Below, one piece after another: positions 34,469 to 43,135 of a stretch of DNA of 64,000 bases. The first letter of the stretch is position 1; each line of letters opens with the position of its first letter. The stretch is from the NCBI RefSeq assembly GCF_900091525.1, contig NZ_FMCU01000008.1, forward strand, positions 1-64,000, in the 5' to 3' direction. The notes beneath the pieces were generated by a model that saw only the letters and a program-made list of their open reading frames with translations, ran no database searches and had not been told where the DNA came from. The position numbers and the translations under genes were made by a program. The stretch is from Micromonospora matsumotoense. GTDB taxonomy: Bacteria > Actinomycetota > Actinomycetes > Mycobacteriales > Micromonosporaceae.

Positions 34469-35388
34469 CTCACCCTCGGGTCGACGATCGAGTGCAGGAC
34501 GTCGACGAGCAGGTTCAGCACGACGAAGACCAGCGCGCCGAACACCACGATCGCCTGCACCAGCGGGAAGTCACGGAACTGGATGGCCTGCAACGCGAGC
34601 TGCCCGAGCCCCGGCCAGGAGTAGACGTACTCGACGGCGACCGCGCCGGAGAGCAGGATGCCGGTCTGGAGCACCACGATCGTCAGGATCGGCATCATGG
34701 CGTTGGTGAAGGCGTGCCGCCAGATCACCCGGCGGGTGCTGATGCCCCGGGCGCGGGCGGAGTCGATGTACGGCTCGGCCAGCGCGTCGCTCATCGACGC
34801 CCGGGTGAGCCGGGCGATGTGCGCCATCGGGTAGACCGACATGGTGAGCGCGGGCAGGATCAGGTGTTTCGGGCTGCCGGACTGTCCGGCGGGCAGCCAG
34901 CCGAGCTTGACCGCGAACAGCACCACCAGCATCATGCCGAACCAGAAGACCGGCACCGACTGGCCGAGCAGGGCGAGCGTGGAGGCTCCCCGGTCCCACC
35001 AGGTGCCCTCCCGGGTCGCCGCGAGCACCCCGAGCGGGATGCCGACCAGCAGGGCGAGGGCCATGCCGGCACCGACCAGTTGCAGGGTGAACGGCAGCCG
35101 GTCGGCGATCATCGAGGTGTTCGACTGGTAGAACTGCAACGACTGGCCGAGGTCGCCGGTGAAGACGCCCTTGAGGTAGTCGAGGTACTGCACGAGGACG
35201 GGCAGGTCCAGGCCGAGCTGGTGGCGCAGCGCCTCGCGTTGCTCGGGCGGGGCCAGCGGGCCGAGGATGGTGGCGGTCGGGTCGCCGGAGAGGCGGCCGA
35301 GCAGGAACGCCAGGCTGAGCGCGATGAGCAGCGAGGCGAACAGCGACGCGAGCCGGCCGCCGACGCGGCGTACGGTGCTGGCCTTCAT
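34465..35388 (-). CDS. Peptide/Opp-type ABC transporter permease (DppB-like)
   Basis: Protein of 307 residues. A signal-anchor helix at 10-30 is followed by a periplasmic loop containing RHQLGLDLPVLVQYLDYLKGVFTGDLGQS, characteristic of DppB/OppB. Further helices follow, with the EAA-like loop YIDSARARGISTRRVIWRHAFTNA. It forms the membrane channel with the DppC-like protein. It overlaps both neighbouring transporter genes by four bases. Confidence 0.9.
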   Translation of the reverse strand: MKASTVRRVGGRLASLFASLLIALSLAFLLGRLSGDPTATILGPLAPPEQREALRHQLGLDLPVLVQYLDYLKGVFTGDLGQSLQFYQSNTSMIADRLPFTLQLVGAGMALALLVGIPLGVLAATREGTWWDRGASTLALLGQSVPVFWFGMMLVVLFAVKLGWLPAGQSGSPKHLILPALTMSVYPMAHIARLTRASMSDALAEPYIDSARARGISTRRVIWRHAFTNAMMPILTIVVLQTGILLSGAVAVEYVYSWPGLGQLALQAIQFRDFPLVQAIVVFGALVFVVLNLLVDVLHSIVDPRVR

Positions 35389-36230
35389 CGGCGGGACCTC
35401 CAGCGCGCGCCGGGCATCGCGGCGAGCAGTTCGCGGGTGTAGTCGTTCTCGGGGGCGCCGAAGACCCGGTCGCAGGGTCCCGCCTCGACGACCCGGCCCC
35501 GGTACATCACGTGCACGACGTCGCAGAGCGAGCGGACCACGGCCAGGTCGTGGCTGATCATCAGCAACGCCGCGCCGGTGGTGGTCCGGATCTGCCGCAG
35601 CAGCGCCAGCACGTCGGCCTGGACGGAGACGTCGAGGCCGGAGGTCGGCTCGTCGGCGACGATGAGGCGCGGGCGCATGAGCAGCGCGCGGGCGATGCAG
35701 ACCCGCTGCGCCTGACCCCCGGAGAGCTGGTGGGGATAGCGGTCGAGCAGGTCCGCGGCGAGCCGGACCCGGCCGAGCAGGTCGGCGTCGCCGATCCAGG
35801 AGGTCCGCTCGGGTTGCAGGGCGCGTAGTTCCCGCAGCCCGGACCGGACCGACTGGCGGGGGTCGAGCGAGCCGTGCGGGTCCTGGAAGACCACCTGCAC
35901 CTCGGGGCGCAGCCGCCGCAGCCGGGTGCGGCTGATCGCCGAGAGCGAGTGGCCGAGCAGCCGGACGTCGCCCTGGCCGCGTGGACCCAGCCCGGTCGCC
36001 GCCATCGCGAGCGTGGTCTTGCCGGAGCCGGACTCGCCGACGACGGCGACGCTCTCGCCGGCCGCGATGCGCAGCGACACCTGGTCGACCGCGCGGAAGA
36101 CCGCGCCGGTGCCGCCGTCGCGGTGCTCGACGACGAGGTCGTCGACCTCCAGCACGGGGGTGTCCGACGCCGGGGTGCGGGGGTGCCGGGCGAGGTCGCC
36201 CGGCACCCCCGTCTCCACTACCTCGGACAT
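35385..36230 (-). CDS. Peptide/Opp-type ABC transporter ATP-binding protein
   Basis: Protein of 281 residues with Walker A GESGSGKTT (65-73), VFQDPHGSLDPRQ, signature LSGGQAQR and Walker B IVADEPTSGLD. The end FGAPENDYTRELLAAMPG is the typical C-terminal segment of DppF/OppF. The chosen ATG (MSEVVETG) lies two bases after the binding-protein stop. Frame sequence further upstream is a shadow of that gene. It is the second ATPase of the importer. Confidence 0.9.
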   Translation of the reverse strand: MSEVVETGVPGDLARHPRTPASDTPVLEVDDLVVEHRDGGTGAVFRAVDQVSLRIAAGESVAVVGESGSGKTTLAMAATGLGPRGQGDVRLLGHSLSAISRTRLRRLRPEVQVVFQDPHGSLDPRQSVRSGLRELRALQPERTSWIGDADLLGRVRLAADLLDRYPHQLSGGQAQRVCIARALLMRPRLIVADEPTSGLDVSVQADVLALLRQIRTTTGAALLMISHDLAVVRSLCDVVHVMYRGRVVEAGPCDRVFGAPENDYTRELLAAMPGARWRSRR

Positions 36231-36232
36231 CG

Positions 36233-37759
36233 TCAGCGGGTCGTCTTCGTGAAGTCCACGGTGTTCAGCGGGCCGAACACCACGCCGGAGACGCCGGGGC
36301 CGGTCGCGTAGTTGAACACCTGCCGGTACAGCGGCACGTAGCAGTGCTTCTGGACCACGCCGATCGTGTTGAGCTGCTCGTAGATCGGGTTGGCCTGCTG
36401 GGCGTCGTTCTGCTCCAGGGCCTGCTGGGCCAGGGTGTCGATCTGCGGGTCGGGGCAGTTGCCGGTGATCGACTTCGTCTTCATGAAGCCGCTGACGAAG
36501 TAGTCCGGCACGGCGACGTTCGGCACCCCGGCGAAGATCGAGATGCCGGGCACCTGGCGACCGATGATCCGCTTGACCAGCGTCCCGTAGTCCAGCGGCA
36601 CGTAGCTGACCTTGAAGCCGGCCTTCTCCAGGCTGCCACCGACGGCCTGGGAGACCTCTTCGATGTTGGTGTACTGGGCCGCCGGGTAGGTGATCTGCAC
36701 GGTCGGGTTCGCCCCGCCGACCAACTCCTTGGCCTTGGCGGCGTCGGCGGTCACGCTCTGCGTCGGCTGCTGACCGGGCTTGACGTTGAGCAGGCCGGCG
36801 TCGGCCACCGCCTGCCCGTCGAAGATGCCCTTGACGATGGCGTCGCGGTCGATGGCCAGGGCCGCCGCCTCGCGCAGCTTCGGGTCGTTGAACGGCGCCT
36901 TCGTGGAGTCGAGGAAGGCGACGATCTTGATGGCCGTCTCGGTGCTCACCACGTTGACGCCGGCGGACTTGGCCGCGCTCGCCTGTGCCGGCGGCAGGTC
37001 GAAGGAGACGTCCACGCTCTTGCTCTGGATCAGCGCGAGCCGCTGGGCGGCCTCGTTGGCCCAGGTGAAGGTGACGCCCTCGTTGGTCGCCTTGGTGCCC
37101 CAGTAGTCGGGGTTCTTCTTGACCGAGATGTCCCGACCGGCGTTCGCGCCCGACCAGACGTACGGGCCGGTGCCGACCGGTGCGGCGGCGAAGCCTTCCG
37201 AGCCCTTCTCCTGGTAGTACTTCGGCGGCACCAGGTAGACGGTGGCGAGCAGGTCGGGGATGTCGTACTGCGGGGTCTTGGTCTTGACCACAACGGTGGT
37301 GGCATCGGGCGCCTCGATGGCGGTGACGTTGCCGAAGTACGACTTGAGCTGCGAGGCCGCGCTGTCCCGGGTGAGGGTGATGGTGTTGGCCACCGCCGCC
37401 GCGTCGGCCTTCTCGCCGTTGCTGAAGCTGATGTCGGGACGGACCTTGAACGTCCAGGTCGTCGCGTCGGTGCGGGTCCAGCTGGTGACCAGGCCGGTGT
37501 CGGTCGGCGCGAGGTCGTTGCCGGTGTTGATCAGGGGTTCGAGCATCGTCGCCCAGACGATCTGGGCGGAACGCGCGCCGACGATCGGGTCGAGGGTCGC
37601 CGGTTGGGCGGCGAGCAGCGCCCGGATCGGGGCGGTGCCGGACGAGCCGGAGTTGTCGGAGTCGGAGCCGCCGCACCCGGTGAGGCCGGCGCTCGCGACG
37701 GTCAGCGCGGCGGCCAATGCCAGGAAGCGCCGGGAGCGCAGGGATTTCATGATCATCAT
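36233..37759 (-). CDS. Peptide/Opp-type ABC transporter substrate-binding lipoprotein
   Basis: Protein of 508 residues of the SBP_bac_5 family. The N-terminus MKSLRSRRFLALAAAL...LTGC is a lipoprotein signal with the lipobox cysteine near residue 28. The mature part shows WTFKVRPDISFSNGE and PVGTGPYVW, typical of DppA/OppA. Such proteins also bind non-peptide ligands, and the operon (thiolase, ligases) suggests an organic acid or conjugate. Two in-frame ATGs lie side by side; AGGA is best spaced for the first. It is the first gene of the eleven-gene unit behind operator site 3. Confidence 0.9.
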   Translation of the reverse strand: MMIMKSLRSRRFLALAAALTVASAGLTGCGGSDSDNSGSSGTAPIRALLAAQPATLDPIVGARSAQIVWATMLEPLINTGNDLAPTDTGLVTSWTRTDATTWTFKVRPDISFSNGEKADAAAVANTITLTRDSAASQLKSYFGNVTAIEAPDATTVVVKTKTPQYDIPDLLATVYLVPPKYYQEKGSEGFAAAPVGTGPYVWSGANAGRDISVKKNPDYWGTKATNEGVTFTWANEAAQRLALIQSKSVDVSFDLPPAQASAAKSAGVNVVSTETAIKIVAFLDSTKAPFNDPKLREAAALAIDRDAIVKGIFDGQAVADAGLLNVKPGQQPTQSVTADAAKAKELVGGANPTVQITYPAAQYTNIEEVSQAVGGSLEKAGFKVSYVPLDYGTLVKRIIGRQVPGISIFAGVPNVAVPDYFVSGFMKTKSITGNCPDPQIDTLAQQALEQNDAQQANPIYEQLNTIGVVQKHCYVPLYRQVFNYATGPGVSGVVFGPLNTVDFTKTTR

Positions 37760-37822
37760 GGGTGTCCTTCACTGCGATGGACCCGTCATGTCTCCGCGTG
37801 AGGCGGCGGTGACGTTCGCCAC

Positions 37823-37851
37823 AAAGTACCGACCAGCCGGTATCAAGTCAA
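37823..37851 (-). promoter_or_regulatory. Promoter with shared TetR-type operator, site 3
   Basis: On the minus strand TTGACT (37851-37846), exactly 17 bp, then TACTTT (37828-37823) forms a clear promoter for the transporter-thiolase-ligase unit. The operator copy GTACCGACCAGCCGGTATCAA (37826-37846) occupies the spacer and touches both hexamers. Confidence 0.75.
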
Positions 37852-37912
37852 CGGGTCAACCGGGTATCTCGCTCGTGACATTCGCGTGACAAAGCCCCTG
37901 CGGCCAGCACCG

Positions 37913-37940
37913 TTGTATTCATACCGACTGGTATGTATGA
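37913..37940 (+). promoter_or_regulatory. Promoter with shared TetR-type operator, site 4
   Basis: TTGTAT (37913-37918), 16 bp, then TATGAT (37935-37940) on the plus strand. The operator copy ATACCGACTGGTATGTAT (37921-37938) overlaps the -10. The transcript start predicted about seven bases later falls on the GTG at 37948. Confidence 0.65.
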
Positions 37941-37947
37941 TACCGCG

Positions 37948-38685
37948 GTGACCATCACCCGCACCTCCGGGCACGACGGCCGCCTCGCCCTGGTCCGCTA
38001 CGACAACGCGGCGCGCGGCAACTGCTTCGACACCGCGACGCTGCACGACCTCGTCGACGCGCTGGAGACCGCCGCCGCCGACGCGCGCTGTGCGCTCATC
38101 CGCCTCGAACTGGCCGGAAAACACTTCTGCGCCGGCTGGGACACCTCCTCCTTCGCCGCGCTGGCCGACGCCACCCGGGAAACGGTCGCCGCCGACCTGC
38201 GCGCCAGCGACGAGGCACTACAGCGCATCCGACGGCTGCCGGTACCCGTCGTCGCCGCCGTCCGGGGCCGGATCATCGGGTTCGGCGTCGGCCTGCTCAG
38301 CGCCGTACACCTGCCGGTCGCCGCCGCCGGGGCCCGGCTGTCCCTGCCGGAGGCCCGGTACGGCTTCGCGCCGGCCGGCGTCGGGCACACGATCGCCCGG
38401 TCGGTGCCCCGGCCGCAGGCCTACCACCTGCTCACCGGCGCGGCGACCGCGACCGCCGACCAACTCCTCGGCTGGGGCCTGGTCGTGCGGGTGGTCGCCG
38501 ACGACGACCTGGACCGAGTGGTGGACGACCTCGTCGACACCCTGCTGGCCGTGCCGGGTCCCACCCTGCGGGCGGTGGTCGAGGTGGTCGAGTCGAGCCT
38601 GGCCACCGGCACCGCCGACCAGGCGTACGACATCTCGGCCCGCACGATCGTCGCGGGCCCGGCCACCCAGGGAGCAGCCGGATGA
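37948..38685 (+). CDS. Enoyl-CoA hydratase/isomerase family protein
   Basis: Protein of 245 residues of the crotonase family. The first oxyanion loop is LAGKHFCAGWDTSSFA and the second is VRGRIIGFGVGLLSAVHLPVA. SLPEARYGFAPAGVGHT occupies the usual catalytic-loop region. An in-frame ATG at 37933 would add five residues, but it lies inside the predicted -10 element. I therefore prefer the GTG at 37948, which would be a leaderless start. It heads a three-gene plus-strand unit with a tandem VOC protein and a flavin reductase. Confidence 0.82.
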   Translation: MTITRTSGHDGRLALVRYDNAARGNCFDTATLHDLVDALETAAADARCALIRLELAGKHFCAGWDTSSFAALADATRETVAADLRASDEALQRIRRLPVPVVAAVRGRIIGFGVGLLSAVHLPVAAAGARLSLPEARYGFAPAGVGHTIARSVPRPQAYHLLTGAATATADQLLGWGLVVRVVADDDLDRVVDDLVDTLLAVPGPTLRAVVEVVESSLATGTADQAYDISARTIVAGPATQGAAG

Positions 38686-39500
38686 GACCACGATTCCGAC
38701 CCGGCGAGGCGGTCTGGGTGGAGCTGTGCACCCCCGACCCGGAGCAGGCCGAAGCGTTCTACGGCGCGCTGCTCGGCTGGACCTTCCGCGCCGAACGGCT
38801 CGGTGCCACCACCTACCGGATGTGCAGCATCGACGGGCGGGACGTCGCCGGGATCTCCGACGCCACCACCCTGCACGGCGGCCGGCCCCGGGGCTGGCTC
38901 ACCTACTTCGCCGTCGACGACGTCGCCGCGTCCGCACGGCAGGCGGTGACGCTCGGCGGCGAACTGGTCTCGCCGCCGCGCTACCTGCCGGCGGCCGGCA
39001 CCGGCGCGGCGGTCATCGACCCCTTCGGCGCCGCCTTCGGCCTCTACCAGGGTGAGTCGCGCCTCGGCGTCCAGGCGGTCAACTCGGCCGGCGCGCTGTG
39101 CTGGAACGAGCTGGACACCGGCGAGCCCGCCGAGTCGGTGGCCTACTACCGTGCCCTGTTCGGCTACACCACCCAGCAGCGCGACGACTCACCGACGGCC
39201 CGGCCCTACACCCTCCTGACGCTCGGGGACGTCCCGGTCGCCGGCATCCTCGAACTCGACAACGCCTGGCCGAACCTCATCCCGTCGAAGTGGATCACCT
39301 ACTTCGCCGTCGCCTCCCTGGACGACGCGCTGGCCCGGGTGAGCGCCCTCGGCGGATCGCCGACCGTCGGGCCGGTCGACACCCCGCACGGACGGCTGCA
39401 CCTGGTGAAGGACCCCGGCGGCCACACCCTGTGTCTCATCCAGCTCGAAGACGGGCTCCGCCCCGACCACGACTCCTGCGACCCGGCGGTGAACCGATGA
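38682..39500 (+). CDS. Tandem VOC-domain protein
   Basis: Protein of 272 residues made of two glyoxalase-fold units. The first is VWVELCTPDPEQAEAFYGALLGW to about residue 122, the second LCWNELDTGEPAESVAYYRALFG to the end. Each has the AVIDPFGAAFGLY / LVKDPGGHTLCLIQ closing pattern. Such tandem proteins are widespread in actinomycetes and few have known reactions. It is coupled by ATGA to the crotonase gene before and to the flavin reductase gene after. Confidence 0.85.
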   Translation: MRPRFRPGEAVWVELCTPDPEQAEAFYGALLGWTFRAERLGATTYRMCSIDGRDVAGISDATTLHGGRPRGWLTYFAVDDVAASARQAVTLGGELVSPPRYLPAAGTGAAVIDPFGAAFGLYQGESRLGVQAVNSAGALCWNELDTGEPAESVAYYRALFGYTTQQRDDSPTARPYTLLTLGDVPVAGILELDNAWPNLIPSKWITYFAVASLDDALARVSALGGSPTVGPVDTPHGRLHLVKDPGGHTLCLIQLEDGLRPDHDSCDPAVNR

Positions 39501-40012
39501 TGGCCGAGCCCCTGTTCGACTCCGCCGAGTTCCGCCAGGTGTGCGGGCACTTCCCCACCGGCGTGACGGCGGTGACCGCGGTGACCGCCGAGGGCACCGT
39601 CGCCGCGCTGACCGTGAACTCGTTCACCTCGGTCTCGCTGGAGCCGGCGAAGGTGCTGTTCTGCGTGACCACCTTCTCGTCGAGCTTCCCGGTCCTGATG
39701 GGCTCCGACCGGATCGCGATCCACATTCTCAGCCAGGACCAGCAGGACGTGGCCCGACGGTTCGCCACCTCCGGCCTGTCCGGGGCGCAACGGCTCGACG
39801 GGGTGTCCTGGGTGCCCGGCCCGGACGGCGTACCGCTGCTGCCCGACACCCCGGCGATCCTCGCCGGCCGGCGCGACGAGGTGATCACCAGCGGCGACCA
39901 CGTGATCATCCTGCTCGACGTTGACCAGGTGCACCTGAAGCCGACGGACGTGCCGGCGCTGTCATTCTACCGGGGCCGGTTCGTCGCGCCGTCCCGACCG
40001 GCGACCGAGTGA
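39497..40012 (+). CDS. Flavin reductase domain protein
   Basis: Protein of 171 residues with the HpaC/ActVB-type flavin reductase fold. CGHFPTGVTAVTA, TVNSFTSVSLEPAKVLFCV and the FMN/FAD-binding SSSFPVL follow the family pattern. It reduces FMN or FAD with NAD(P)H for a separate monooxygenase. No dedicated two-component oxygenase is in its unit, so one or more LLM proteins at 13.8-20.6 kb are candidate partners. Two overlapping ATGs (39497, 39500) are possible starts, and the first gives the ATGA overlap. Confidence 0.87.
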   Translation: MMAEPLFDSAEFRQVCGHFPTGVTAVTAVTAEGTVAALTVNSFTSVSLEPAKVLFCVTTFSSSFPVLMGSDRIAIHILSQDQQDVARRFATSGLSGAQRLDGVSWVPGPDGVPLLPDTPAILAGRRDEVITSGDHVIILLDVDQVHLKPTDVPALSFYRGRFVAPSRPATE

Positions 40013-40162
40013 GCCCCGGCCGGCGGCCGCACCGGGTGAGTGTCGGCCGCTGGCCCCACCGGGCGAGCCCCGGCCGGCGGCCCCACCGGGTGAGTGTCGG
40101 CCGCCGGCCCTGACGGGTGAGCAGCCGGCCGGCGGCCGGGTGAGCATCGGCCGGCGGCCTCA
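40010..40162. repeat. Six imperfect 27-bp tandem repeats
   Basis: Units start at 40010, 40037, 40064, 40091, 40118 (23 bp) and 40141. The pattern is TGAGYNYCGGCCGSYGG followed by CCCCACCGGG. Each unit contains a GGCCG/CGGCC inverted core. The array fills the 147-bp gap between convergent genes and includes both stop codons. It may form several hairpins and act as a terminator. It is not a CRISPR because there are no spacers. Confidence 0.75.
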
Positions 40163-40648
40163 GGCGTGGTACCGGAACAGGATCTCCGCCACGCAGCAGG
40201 GCTGCGACGTCTCGGCGAACTCCACCACGATCGACGCCTTGGCCTGCACCCCGGCGGCCGACCCCTCCCCCGCCGGGGCGATCGGCGTCGCCGAGACCAG
40301 CGTCGCGGTGCCCTGGATCTCGACTCCCGGCGGCAGCGGCCGGACGAACCGGACCCGGTCCAGGCCGTAGTTGACCCCCATCGAGAAGGTCCGCACCTCC
40401 AGGATGTCGGCGAGCAGCCGGGGCACGAGGGCCAGGGTCAGGAACCCGTGCACGACGGTGCTGCCGAACGGCCCGGACCGGGCCCGCGCGACGTCGACGT
40501 GGATCCACTGGTGGTCCCCGGTCACGTCGGCGAACTGGTCGACCTGCTGCTGGGTCACCACCTGCGGCGCGCTGACGCCCAACTCCGCGCCGACCAGCGC
40601 CAGCAGGTCGTCCGGGGTGTCGACGGTGGTTCGTCTCGTGGCGCGCAT
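40160..40648 (-). CDS. MaoC-like dehydratase (R-hydratase)
   Basis: Protein of 162 residues, a single hotdog domain. QVDQFADVTGDHQWIHVDVARA carries the Asp and His of the hydratase motif. GPFGSTVVHGFLTLALVPRLL is the typical second block. It hydrates trans-enoyl-CoA to the R-3-hydroxyacyl-CoA, which suits the MFE-2-type dehydrogenase at 29257. GGAG precedes the ATG. It is the last gene of the unit starting at 44621, with a 74-bp gap to the crotonase gene upstream. Confidence 0.9.
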   Translation of the reverse strand: MRATRRTTVDTPDDLLALVGAELGVSAPQVVTQQQVDQFADVTGDHQWIHVDVARARSGPFGSTVVHGFLTLALVPRLLADILEVRTFSMGVNYGLDRVRFVRPLPPGVEIQGTATLVSATPIAPAGEGSAAGVQAKASIVVEFAETSQPCCVAEILFRYHA

Positions 40649-40722
40649 CCGGGTGCTCCAATTCGGTGGTCGGTACGGGTGTCGGATCTGCGCTGGCGGG
40701 CCGGCGCGGTGCACGGAGGGGA

Positions 40723-41475
40723 TCAGTCGGGGGTCTCCGCCGGGGGCGTCGACCCGGTGCGGACGGCCGCCTGGGCGGTGACGTGCGCGGTCAGGGTCGC
40801 CCACTCCCGGTCCCAGGCCGCCTCGTCGGGCACCGGGCGGGCGAGGCCCAGCATCCGCCGGACCGCCGCCGCGTCGAGGGCGGCCACCGCGTCGGCCAGC
40901 GCGTCGACGTGCCCGACGAGGCGATCGTCGGGCACCGCCGCGCTGACCAGTCCCCGGCGTACGGACTCGTCGGCCGACCAGGTCTCCCCGGTGATCAGCA
41001 GCCGCCGGGCGAACGCATGGCCGACGGCGAGGGGCAGCAGGACGCTGGACCCCCAACCGGGGACCTGACCGACGGCGAGGTGCCGGTCGCCGAGGCGGGC
41101 ACTGTCGGCGGCGACGGCGAGGTCACAGGCGAGCAGCAGTTCCAGGCCGCCACCGAAGGCCGCCCCGTTGACCGCGGCGACGGTGGGCACCGGGGCCGCC
41201 CGGATGCCGCGTACCAGGCGGCGGCCCCGGTCGAGGTGGGCCAGCAGCGCGGGCAGGTCCCCGAGCAGGCCGGTGGCCTCGGCGAGGTCGGCCCCGGCGC
41301 AGAAGCTCCGGCCGGTCCCGGTGAGCACGAGCACCCGGACGTCCGGGTCGGCCGCACCGGCCAGCCACCGTTCGAGCCCGGCCAGCACCGTGCTGTCGCA
41401 GGCGTTGCCGGCCCCGGGACGGTCGATCCGCGCCCAGAGGGCGGCCCCCCGCCGGGTCAGCGCCACGGAGGTCAC
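40723..41475 (-). CDS. Enoyl-CoA hydratase/isomerase family protein
   Basis: Protein of 250 residues. Canonical crotonase loops are present: GRSFCAGADLAEATG, where the oxyanion hole forms, and NGAAFGGGLELLLACDLAVAA. The usual first catalytic Glu position reads GQVPGWGSS, so its activity may be isomerase- or hydrolase-like rather than a standard hydratase. GTG start overlapping the stop of the upstream oxidoreductase (GTGA). Confidence 0.87.
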   Translation of the reverse strand: MTSVALTRRGAALWARIDRPGAGNACDSTVLAGLERWLAGAADPDVRVLVLTGTGRSFCAGADLAEATGLLGDLPALLAHLDRGRRLVRGIRAAPVPTVAAVNGAAFGGGLELLLACDLAVAADSARLGDRHLAVGQVPGWGSSVLLPLAVGHAFARRLLITGETWSADESVRRGLVSAAVPDDRLVGHVDALADAVAALDAAAVRRMLGLARPVPDEAAWDREWATLTAHVTAQAAVRTGSTPPAETPD

Positions 41476-42428
41476 GTCAGGCTCACACAGAGCTTGCCGA
41501 ACCCGGCGCCGGCGAGCATCCGGCCGGCCTGGACGCGGATGTCGGCGAGGTCGACGACGCTGTCGACGGCGGGCCGGACGCGGTGGGTGTCGACGAACCC
41601 GACGAGGGCCACGAACTCGTCGAGGGTGCCCATGGTCGCGCCGCGCACGCTGATCTCCCGGGCGAACAGGCGCGGCAGGTCCAGGTCGGCGGTGAAACCA
41701 CTCGTGCCGCCGCACACCACGATGGTGCCGCCGGCCCGGGTCGCGCGGGTCGAGTGGGCGAAGGTGGCGGGGCCGACGGTCTCGACGACGATGTCGGCGA
41801 GTTCCGGCGTCCGCGCGCCGCTGTCCAGGGCGACGGCCGCGCCGAGGGCCAGCGCCCGTTCCCGTTTGGCCGGGGACCGGGAGGTGACCATGACGGTGGC
41901 GCCGGCGGCCACGGCGAGGCTGAGCGCGGCGGTGGCGACCCCACCGCCCGCGCCCTGCACCAGCACCACCTGCCCGGGAGCGACCGCCGCCCTGGTGAAC
42001 AACATCCGGTACGCGGTGAGCCAGGCCGTCGGGAGGCTGGCCGCCTCGGCCCAGCTCAGCCCGGCCGGTTTGGGGACGAGATGCGCCGCCGGCACGACGA
42101 TCCGCTCGGCGAGGACCCCGTAACCGACGTCGGGGAGCAGGGTGGCGTGCGGGACGGTCCGGCCGTTCGGCGCGGTGGGCAGCACGGGGTAGACGATCAC
42201 GTCGCGGCCCCCGGCGACCCCGGCCGCGTCGCTGCCGATGACCCGGGGCCCGTCGTGCGGTGCGGTGCCGACACCGCGCAACGTCCACAGGTCGTGCATG
42301 TTGAGCGCGCCGGCCCGGACGTCGACGTCCACCCAGCCCGGGGGTGCCGCCGGGGCGTCGAGGTCGCCGACGCGCAGCGCGCCGACCGGGTCGTCGGCGC
42401 AGGGTGTCAGGACGTGGGCGGCTCTCAT
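41472..42428 (-). CDS. Zinc-independent MDR-family alcohol dehydrogenase/quinone oxidoreductase
   Basis: Protein of 318 residues. It has an N-terminal GroES-like domain (GALNMHDLWTLRGVG, GSDAAGVA) and a Rossmann domain (VLVQGAGGGVATAALSLA, AGATVMVTSRSPAKRE). Structural zinc cysteines are absent, pointing to the quinone reductase/enoyl reductase branch using NADPH. It probably reduces an enoyl or enone intermediate. It is linked by four-base overlaps to the nitroreductase upstream and the crotonase downstream. Confidence 0.87.
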   Translation of the reverse strand: MRAAHVLTPCADDPVGALRVGDLDAPAAPPGWVDVDVRAGALNMHDLWTLRGVGTAPHDGPRVIGSDAAGVAGGRDVIVYPVLPTAPNGRTVPHATLLPDVGYGVLAERIVVPAAHLVPKPAGLSWAEAASLPTAWLTAYRMLFTRAAVAPGQVVLVQGAGGGVATAALSLAVAAGATVMVTSRSPAKRERALALGAAVALDSGARTPELADIVVETVGPATFAHSTRATRAGGTIVVCGGTSGFTADLDLPRLFAREISVRGATMGTLDEFVALVGFVDTHRVRPAVDSVVDLADIRVQAGRMLAGAGFGKLCVSLT

Positions 42429-43135
42429 CGCGTCGCCGATCCGGCCCGCTCGGTGGGTCCGTTCCAGCTCGCCACGTCGGCGAGGTCGGCCCGGGCGGCG
42501 GGGCGGAAGTCGAGCCCCCGGGTGTAGGCGACCGGGACGAGGGTGACGGGTCGCCAGTCGTCGGGCAGGCCGAGCACCTCGCGTACCCGGGTGGCCCGGT
42601 GCGCCATGGCGGTGGCCAGCACCGAGCCGAGGCCCCGGGAGCGCAGCGCGAGCTGGAACGACCAGGCGAACGGGAAGATCGACCCGTAGTAGCCGGAGGC
42701 GGTGCCGCCGACCGGGCGCTGCGGGATCGGCTTGGTGCTGCACAGCACGACGAGGACGGGCACCTGCGCCAGGTGGTCGACGAGGTGCTTGACGGCGGTG
42801 AGGACCCGGTGCTGCCGTGCCTGGGCCTGCGGGTCGGCGCGGACACCCGGCGACAACCGGGCGGTGGTCGCCGCCTCGCCGTCGGCCAGGGGCTGCGCGA
42901 CGGTGGCGTCCCAGATCTCGGTGTACAGCTCGGACAGTTGCCGTTTGAGCGTCGGGTCGTCGACCGCGACGATCCGCCAGTCCTCCAGGTTGGAGCCCAT
43001 CGGCGCCTGCTGCGCGAGGCGCAGGCACTCCTCGATGACGGCCCGGCCGACGGGCCGGTCGAGGTCCATCCGGCGGCGCACCGCCCGGGTGGTGGTCAGC
43101 ACCTCGTCGATGTCGGTGATCACCTTGCTGCTCAT
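42425..43135 (-). CDS. Nitroreductase-family protein
   Basis: Protein of 236 residues with the FMN-binding start TTTRAVRRRMDLDRPV, CLRLAQQAPMGSNLEDWRIV and the later GLGSVLATAMAHRATRVREVLGLPDDW. Despite the name, family members reduce enones, quinones and nitro groups with NAD(P)H or cleave flavins. It is full length. The ATG overlaps the stop of a shortened paralogue upstream (ATGA), so the two may act together. Confidence 0.86.
   Translation of the reverse strand: MSSKVITDIDEVLTTTRAVRRRMDLDRPVGRAVIEECLRLAQQAPMGSNLEDWRIVAVDDPTLKRQLSELYTEIWDATVAQPLADGEAATTARLSPGVRADPQAQARQHRVLTAVKHLVDHLAQVPVLVVLCSTKPIPQRPVGGTASGYYGSIFPFAWSFQLALRSRGLGSVLATAMAHRATRVREVLGLPDDWRPVTLVPVAYTRGLDFRPAARADLADVASWNGPTERAGSATR

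Noticed and set aside
40010..40162. CRISPR-like array
   Set aside because: The 27-bp units are contiguous with no unique spacers, and no cas genes are present.
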